DNA from: Leptospira borgpetersenii serovar Javanica
GTDB taxonomy: Bacteria; Spirochaetota; Leptospiria; Leptospirales; Leptospiraceae
DNA: 10,000 nt
Reading direction: 5' to 3'
Assembly (NCBI RefSeq): GCF_003046425.1
Contig: NZ_QAJG01000006.1
Coordinates: 20,001-30,000 of the forward strand
Positions 1 through 10,000 of the stretch are shown in pieces (positions within the stretch are counted from its first letter, which is position 1; each line of letters begins with the position of its first letter). The notes beneath the pieces are model-generated. The model was not told the origin of the DNA, searched no databases, and saw only the letters and a program-made list of their open reading frames with translations. Position numbers and translations under genes: made by a program.

Positions 1-414
<414 letters not shown>

Positions 415-460
415 AAAGAGTTCCGCTAGAAATCTCGGAAGAAATTTAGAAACGACTTCA

Positions 461-1052
461 TACTCATCGAAGTTATATAGAAGATTTCAGGAATATTCAG
501 TAGTAAAAGTATTTGACAAAATTGAAAAAGAAGCATTAAAACTTTATGAACGATCTATCTATTCTATATGAGGATCAAAAGAATGGTAGTAAAAATGGTG
601 GCCCCAAGGGGCTTTCACGGATCCCAACATGATGGATCGCGGCAAAAGTGGCATATTCTCGGATCGGTGTGGAGCCTGTAGCTTTTGTAATCGCTTCAGT
701 TGGAGCCAATAATTCTAAACTACTATTTCCTAATTTAAAAAACTTTAGAATATTTCGAAATCCTAAATCTTTGCAACCGGAGATTATTCATTACACAAGA
801 CTTATGCCAACAATGCAATTAAAGACAAATTAAAAAAGAGGAATATTCAGTATTGAATTCCAAATAAAAAGAATATGAGAATCCTGAATAGATTGCTCCA
901 TTAATCCCTTTAGATGGAAAGTCAAACTTACTTTTGCTTGGCTCAACGTGCTTAGAGCTATAAAGACTCTCTGGAAATTCAAACTCGATAATTACGTTAT
1001 TCTATTCCAACTCGAATCTGCTATCATTTTATTTAGAATGTCTCGTAAATAG
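461..1052 (+). pseudogene. Decayed IS5-family-like DDE transposase (multiple frameshifts and stops)
   Basis: No single frame is long, but successive fragments, in correct order for an IS5-type transposase, appear on the + strand. At 479-550 I read RRFQEYS followed by VFDKIEKEALKLYE, the usual region ahead of the first catalytic Asp. At 608-652 comes GAFTDPNMMDRGKSG, equivalent to the common GPNPTDRGKSGTKR block. At 666-788, in another frame, comes GVEPVAFVIASVGANNSKLL plus a tail ending in PEIIH, equivalent to the GVPL-x-FVI-x-GAN-x-HDSKLL block. At 797-856 comes KTYANNAIKDKLKKRNIQY, where DKAY normally carries the second Asp. At 888-1052 comes RWKVKLTFAWLN and the C-terminus ending ILFRMSRK, stop TAG 1050-1052. 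At least three frame changes and several in-frame stops (for example TGA 572-574 and 854-856) rule out function. The catalytic Glu of the usual RW-x-VERTFAWL motif is Lys here. The true 5' start and the terminal inverted repeats were not found. The family call is from memory of motifs; the exact IS name is not established. Confidence 0.75.
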
Positions 1053-1186
1053 ATAGATTTTGGGACAAGTTTTTATATTTAAAACAAATTCCAAGAAAAA
1101 ACTTCAAATTATTAAAGAAATCAAATCCAAACTAGTAAAAGTGTGTTGAATTTGGTTGCGAATCTTATTATCTAAAAAAATCATCT

Positions 1187-2860
1187 ATGCTTGCCATTTT
1201 AATTTCCAGTATTTTGTCTTTGTACATTTTTATTTCTTTTGGAATTTTAACAGAACGAATTTTAAAAGTGAAATTTCAATTCACGGACAAGGTTTTAATA
1301 GGCTTGTCCGTAACAAATACGTTAGTATCTCTTGTATCTTTATTTTTACCAATAACCGTATCGATATTATATATTTTTCTATTATTTTGTTCCATCTTTT
1401 TATATTTTGAAAGAGAAAATCTAAAGTTGTTAATATTTGATTTGAATCGCAAAAGTATTGTTTTTATCATAACGTTTCCGTTTTTATTATCAGCGCTGAT
1501 TTTTTCCTTAAACCCTCCGTTTGCTTACGATTCAGGGCTTTATCATATTCAATCTATCAAATGGATTCAGGAATATACAGTAGTTCCCGGTCTGGCTAAT
1601 TTACACGGAAGATTTGGTTTTAACTCGAATATATTTACAATCTTTGCACTTACCTCTTTAAAAGAGATTTTTAAACAAGAAATATTCTCGGTTAATTTCG
1701 TAATTTATTCTATATTAGTGCTACATTCTATAAATAGAATGTATAAAGCTTTCAAACAAGAAAGATTTACAAACTTTTTTTTATTAAATTCGATCGTATT
1801 ATTTTTAGTTTTGGAGCAGTTTATAAGCTTATCATCCCCTACTCCGGATCTCATTTCTATCATACTTCCATTATATATCCTGACAAACTTGCCAAAAAAT
1901 GAAAACCATTCAGGATTAAAATTAGAAAACTATTTCGCCTCCATTATTTTATCCGTATATACCATAAGTGTTAAGCTGGCTACCGTTCCGATTTGTATAT
2001 TAGTTTTACTTTTTATAATTCGATGTAAATTCGATGGAAAAAAGTTATTGATTCTGATTTCGGCTATGTTTCTGATTCTTTTACCCTGGCTGGTGCGGAA
2101 TGTCATCCTATCCGGTTATTTAATTTATCCTTTTCCTACTATTGATCTTTTCAATTTTGATTGGAAAGTTCCCTTAGATAGTGTCATTTCCGAAAAATTA
2201 TCAATCACAGGATGGGCAAGAAATCCAGGAGAGGGATATAAAGAAGCTGCTCAGATGAAGTTTTGGGAATGGTTTCCAATTTGGTGGAACAAAATTTCAA
2301 AATTGAATCGACTTTTTATTCTTATATCCTTCTTATCTCCCATTTTTGTTCTTATATACGGGTTATTTAAAAAAGCAAGAGTAGATTTTCAAACGTTTGT
2401 AATACTTTTTACTTCTTGGGCTGGGGTGATCTTTTGGATTTTACTCGCTCCAGATATAAGATTCGGCAAAGCGTTTCTAAGTGTTTCCGCAATTTCACCT
2501 CTTTTCTATTTTGATTTTAGGATTAATTTTTTTCCGATCAAAATATCGAAAACTTCAAAACAAATAATTCTTGTTTTCATTTTTATTGTAATATCCGTTT
2601 TTTTAATAAACCGCAGAACTTATAATAGGTGTAAGCGTTTCATTCAGGAAAACTCAGCATTTTTTGTCCGCCCTAAAAAAATAGAAATTCCGCAAAATCT
2701 AGAATTTACAAAGATTCAAATGAATGACTTAGAAATTTTTCTTCCTGCCAAAAGTGATCGATGTTACGACCATGAGTTACCCTGTATGCCTTATAAAAAT
2801 CATAATTTGATTTTAAGGGGCAAAACCTTACAATCAGGATTTAAATATATTCAAAATTAA
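1187..2860 (+). CDS. Polytopic membrane protein, GT-C glycosyltransferase-like, leptospiral family
   Basis: The 557-residue product has about 11-12 hydrophobic spans. Examples lie near residues 1-21, 37-74, 90-108, 165-180, 193-212, 219-231, 247-275, 283-300, 372-391, 400-418 and 455-471. After the third span a periplasmic-type loop starts with [19 protein letters not shown] (about residues 112-130). An acidic residue early in the first large loop, here Asp115, is the hallmark position of GT-C enzymes that transfer sugars from lipid carriers, so I infer that fold. Other family-like motifs are [29 protein letters not shown] and a C-terminal soluble tail with C-x5-LPC. I recall a leptospiral membrane-protein family (called LIC_10190-like in some annotations) with this look, but cannot check it. 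The ATG at 1187 is the only usable start: the frame is closed at 1136-1138 and has no other ATG, GTG or TTG in between. No clear Shine-Dalgarno precedes it. The gene is strikingly AT-rich compared with glnA and smc. It stands alone; sugar, acceptor and pathway are unknown. A non-enzymatic membrane role remains possible. Confidence 0.7.
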   Translation: MLAILISSILSLYIFISFGILTERILKVKFQFTDKVLIGLSVTNTLVSLVSLFLPITVSILYIFLLFCSIFLYFERENLKLLIFDLNRKSIVFIITFPFLLSALIFSLNPPFAYDSGLYHIQSIKWIQEYTVVPGLANLHGRFGFNSNIFTIFALTSLKEIFKQEIFSVNFVIYSILVLHSINRMYKAFKQERFTNFFLLNSIVLFLVLEQFISLSSPTPDLISIILPLYILTNLPKNENHSGLKLENYFASIILSVYTISVKLATVPICILVLLFIIRCKFDGKKLLILISAMFLILLPWLVRNVILSGYLIYPFPTIDLFNFDWKVPLDSVISEKLSITGWARNPGEGYKEAAQMKFWEWFPIWWNKISKLNRLFILISFLSPIFVLIYGLFKKARVDFQTFVILFTSWAGVIFWILLAPDIRFGKAFLSVSAISPLFYFDFRINFFPIKISKTSKQIILVFIFIVISVFLINRRTYNRCKRFIQENSAFFVRPKKIEIPQNLEFTKIQMNDLEIFLPAKSDRCYDHELPCMPYKNHNLILRGKTLQSGFKYIQN

Positions 2861-3244
2861 TAATATTTTTTTAAGCTAAATTTTTTATCCGACAAAATTT
2901 TCTAAACATAGGAGTCCCTACTTTTAGAATTTGTTAGTAAAATCACGATTTGTTGTAGTTCCACATTTTAGAATAGATTTACAAAGATCAAATTCCAACT
3001 TCCTACAAAAAAATGTATCATGAATTTCAACCGCCGAACTCACGTTATTTTAAAGCTGACAAAACGTAACCATGTAATCACCCTATAAAAATAAACACCC
3101 AAACGCCAGCTTGTATCCAATAACTTTCAAAACTATTCGTATTTGATTTCAATTTTCCTAGAGTAGATTTTGTTTTTTAATCAATGAACTTAAAGCCGTC
3201 TCAAAACCTTTTGTATTCAAAAAACGTAATAATAAAAAAGTGAA

Positions 3245-3292
3245 ATGGACAAATATGATTCAGAGATTCCAAATGCACTTTGGAAAAAATAG
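3245..3292 (+). pseudogene. Possible 5' scrap of a transposase gene
   Basis: The ATG at 3245 opens a peptide MDKYDSEIPNALWKK, then TAG at 3290-3292. A short acidic opening followed by x-I-P-x-x-L/I-W-x-x-I is how several IS5-type transposases begin. Further in-frame stops follow, so nothing functional is encoded. It could be the missing N-terminal part of the same kind of element as the fossil at 461-1052, but 15 residues is too short to be sure. Confidence 0.25.
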
Positions 3293-3438
3293 CGGAAGGA
3301 CCTATAAAATAGAGTACCGTTAATTTGAGAATAAATCCCGCGTTTGATGAAGAATTTTAGACACTCTATTATCTATAGATGAGTAATAAAAGAAACATAA
3401 AAAGGAGCAGTATTTTAGTTTTGCCGTGAGAAGTTTTG

Positions 3439-3464
3439 AAGAAATTTCTTATATCAGAAATTTC
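3439..3464. repeat. Two tandem copies of palindrome AGAAATTTCT
   Basis: The sequence AGAAATTTCT is its own reverse complement and occurs at 3439-3448 and again at 3455-3464, separated by TATATC. The pair can act as two dyad sites 16 bp apart or fold into one hairpin with a 10-bp A/T-rich stem. No adjacent gene start is obvious; it lies about 70 bp beyond the glnA terminator. Function is unknown, and chance is plausible in AT-rich DNA. Confidence 0.4.
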
Positions 3465-3535
3465 TACTTTTGTAAAATAAAATCTTAATTTCAAACCTTT
3501 GTCGTATTTCCTGCGATTCTTTTCAAAATCCGTCC

Positions 3536-3566
3536 AAAAAAAGCCCGAGAAAAATCCCGGGCTTTT
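3536..3566 (-). terminator. Rho-independent terminator of glnA
   Basis: Arms at 3539-3547 and 3558-3566 pair perfectly over 9 bp (AAAAGCCCG with CGGGCTTTT), with one further G-C pair inside. Read on the - strand, the GC-rich stem is followed by seven T residues. The hairpin starts 61 bp after the glnA stop codon and points the right way for that gene. The + strand side has only four T residues, so termination should be mainly of glnA transcripts. Confidence 0.88.
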
Positions 3567-3626
3567 CGATCTGTAATCTAAACGAACATCGGCACTTTTG
3601 ACGCCGGCGCTCGATCGATCCGATGA

Positions 3627-5059
<1,433 letters not shown>

Positions 5060-5073
5060 GTTAGTCTTCGAGT

Positions 5074-5100
5074 ATTAATCGTTAATTCACGCATAATGCG
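5074..5100. repeat. Two small dyads in the glnA leader
   Basis: ATTAA-TCG-TTAAT occupies 5074-5086 and CGCAT-A-ATGCG occupies 5090-5100. Both lie between the predicted sigma-54 start site (about 5103) and the glnA ribosome binding site. They could be operator half-sites for a repressor or weak RNA hairpins in the leader. No match to a known operator is recognised. Confidence 0.35.
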
Positions 5101-5113
5101 TCTGTACTTTTAG

Positions 5114-5129
5114 TGCAAATATCGTACCA
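5114..5129 (-). promoter_or_regulatory. Sigma-54 (RpoN) -24/-12 promoter of glnA
   Basis: Read on the - strand, the site is TGGTACGATATTTGCA. It matches the RpoN consensus TGGCAC-R-N4-TTGCW at every defined position except one (T for C). The invariant GG (5127-5128) and GC (5115-5116) are exactly 10 bp apart. Transcription would begin near 5103, giving a leader of about 55 nt. Sigma-54 control of glnA by an NtrC-type activator is well known in other bacteria, which supports the reading; the activator here is not identified. Confidence 0.8.
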
Positions 5130-5154
5130 TTAAACTGAAATCCGATGATTTCCC

Positions 5155-5179
5155 AAAAAAGAGCCGAAATCTCTTTTTT
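5155..5179. repeat. A/T-rich hairpin upstream of the glnA promoter
   Basis: AAAAAAGAG at 5155-5163 pairs perfectly with CTCTTTTTT at 5171-5179 around a 7-base loop. It is symmetrical enough to resemble a weak terminator in both directions, but no gene ends here. It sits about 26 bp upstream of the -24 element and might affect DNA bending between enhancer and promoter, or be a fossil terminator. Confidence 0.4.
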
Positions 5180-5227
5180 TCTCCGTTTTAGGAACGAATC
5201 CGGAATCAAAGTAAAATTCCTTGAAAG

Positions 5228-5311
<84 letters not shown>

Positions 5312-5313
5312 AT

Positions 5314-5364
<51 letters not shown>

Positions 5365-5365
5365 T

Positions 5366-6667
<1,302 letters not shown>

Positions 6668-6671
<4 letters not shown>

Positions 6672-6697
6672 CAGTGCAATTCCTTTGAAAAAAATAG
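6668..6697 (+). promoter_or_regulatory. Candidate promoter of the tRNA gene
   Basis: A perfect -35 hexamer TTGACA occupies 6668-6673 and overlaps the TGA stop of the preceding gene. The -10 is poor: AATAGC-like at 6693-6698 with a 19-bp gap, or AAAATA at 6691-6696 with 17 bp. Stable RNA genes usually have a strong -35 box, which fits, but the weak -10 keeps confidence low. Confidence 0.35.
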
Positions 6698-6700
6698 CAC

Positions 6701-6820
<120 letters not shown>

Positions 6821-6827
6821 AATGACG

Positions 6828-7112
<285 letters not shown>

Positions 7113-7168
7113 ATTTTAGAACTTCATGAGTTTCCTTTGAAGAGCAATGTCGTTCTTCTGTTGAAATG

Positions 7169-7199
7169 AAAAAGAGCGGAAATCCTCCGCTCTTTTTTT
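7169..7199 (+). terminator. Strong Rho-independent terminator, probably bidirectional
   Basis: AAAAAGAGCGGA at 7169-7180 pairs perfectly over 12 bp with TCCGCTCTTTTT at 7186-7197 around the loop AATCC, and the + strand carries seven T residues. It ends the Cys-rich gene 56 bp after its stop. On the - strand the hairpin is followed by five T residues and lies 125 bp past the smc stop, so it can also end smc transcripts. Confidence 0.88.
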
Positions 7200-7323
7200 A
7201 CGTATACATTGTTGTTTGCGGCGATCACCGCCTGTAAGAGTTGAACGTGTTTCTATAAAAAAATTCTAATTTTATAATTTCTGCATATAGTAACGCCGTA
7301 TTTTTCCAAGTGAAAATTTTCTT

Positions 7324-10000
<2,677 letters not shown>

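Larger units (their letters stand above)
2861..3535. other. Gene-poor intergenic region with repeat scraps
   Basis: No convincing coding sequence is present on either strand in this 675-bp AT-rich stretch. It contains three short look-alikes of a GTAG-AGTTCC-ACA-TTTTAGAAT element near 2908-2930, 2951-2974 and 2994-3008. It also contains a 15-codon peptide at 3245-3289 that resembles a transposase N-terminus and then meets a stop, and a pair of identical 10-bp palindromes at 3439-3448 and 3455-3464. An AAAAGGAG sequence near 3400-3407 resembles a ribosome binding site but no open frame follows. The region is best read as eroded mobile-element debris. Confidence 0.6.

Noticed and set aside
585..720. 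A short - strand reading frame complementary to the transposase fossil
   Set aside because: It looked protein-like at first, but the + strand gives clear transposase blocks and the - strand frame has no start signal or recognisable family.
648..833. A 61-residue hypothetical protein
   Set aside because: Its residues match the middle block of an IS5-type transposase and it is flanked by other out-of-frame transposase blocks. It is part of a pseudogene.
1061..1075. Possible right-end inverted repeat of the decayed IS (TGGGACAAGTTTTT)
   Set aside because: No matching inverted copy is visible near 415-470, so the element ends cannot be assigned.
7217..7232. Small GC-rich dyad GCGG-CGATCA-CCGC after the Cys-rich gene
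   Set aside because: The stem is only four to five pairs with no T-run, and a far stronger terminator stands next to it.

Overview
The window looks like a chromosomal segment of a Leptospira species, probably from the pathogenic group. The supporting signs are an AT-rich genome, long gene-poor intergenic stretches holding decayed insertion-sequence remnants, a leptospiral-style many-spanning membrane protein, a small secreted Cys-rich protein, and an Smc protein with unusually short arms. The genus call is inference from recognised protein style, not from a database match.

Layout from left to right. (1) 1-414 is the 3' end of a TetR-family regulator, on the + strand and cut by the window edge. 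(2) About 461-1052 is a decayed IS5-type transposase on the + strand. It can be read only by joining peptide fragments across several frameshifts and stops. (3) 1187-2860 encodes a membrane protein of about 11-12 spans, resembling GT-C type glycosyltransferases. (4) 2861-3535 has no intact gene. It contains AT-rich sequence, a possible 5' scrap of another transposase, a small repeat family and a pair of tandem palindromes. (5) 3627-5048 on the - strand is glnA, type I glutamine synthetase. It has a strong terminator behind it and a near-perfect sigma-54 promoter (GG-N10-GC) in front. The tyrosine that is adenylylated in many bacterial enzymes is a phenylalanine here. (6) 5367-6671 on the + strand is a 434-residue protein I do not recognise, transcribed divergently from glnA. 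(7) 6732-6805 is a tRNA with anticodon CAT, preceded by a promoter-like -35 box and a hairpin. (8) 6828-7112 is a small secreted Cys-rich protein, best started at TTG, followed by a strong terminator. (9) 7324-10000 on the - strand is smc, lacking only its first ~33 codons beyond the window edge.

How the genes relate. The window is mostly single-gene transcription units rather than one operon. glnA is likely controlled by nitrogen supply through RpoN and an enhancer-binding activator, not by adenylylation. The tRNA and the Cys-rich gene are only 22 bp apart and may share a transcript. The terminator at 7169-7199 lies between the convergent Cys-rich gene and smc and can serve both.

I see no CRISPR array, phage module, toxin-antitoxin pair or defence island. 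The most notable points are the apparently hinge-poor Smc, the Phe-substituted adenylylation site next to a sigma-54 promoter, and the hidden transposase fossil.
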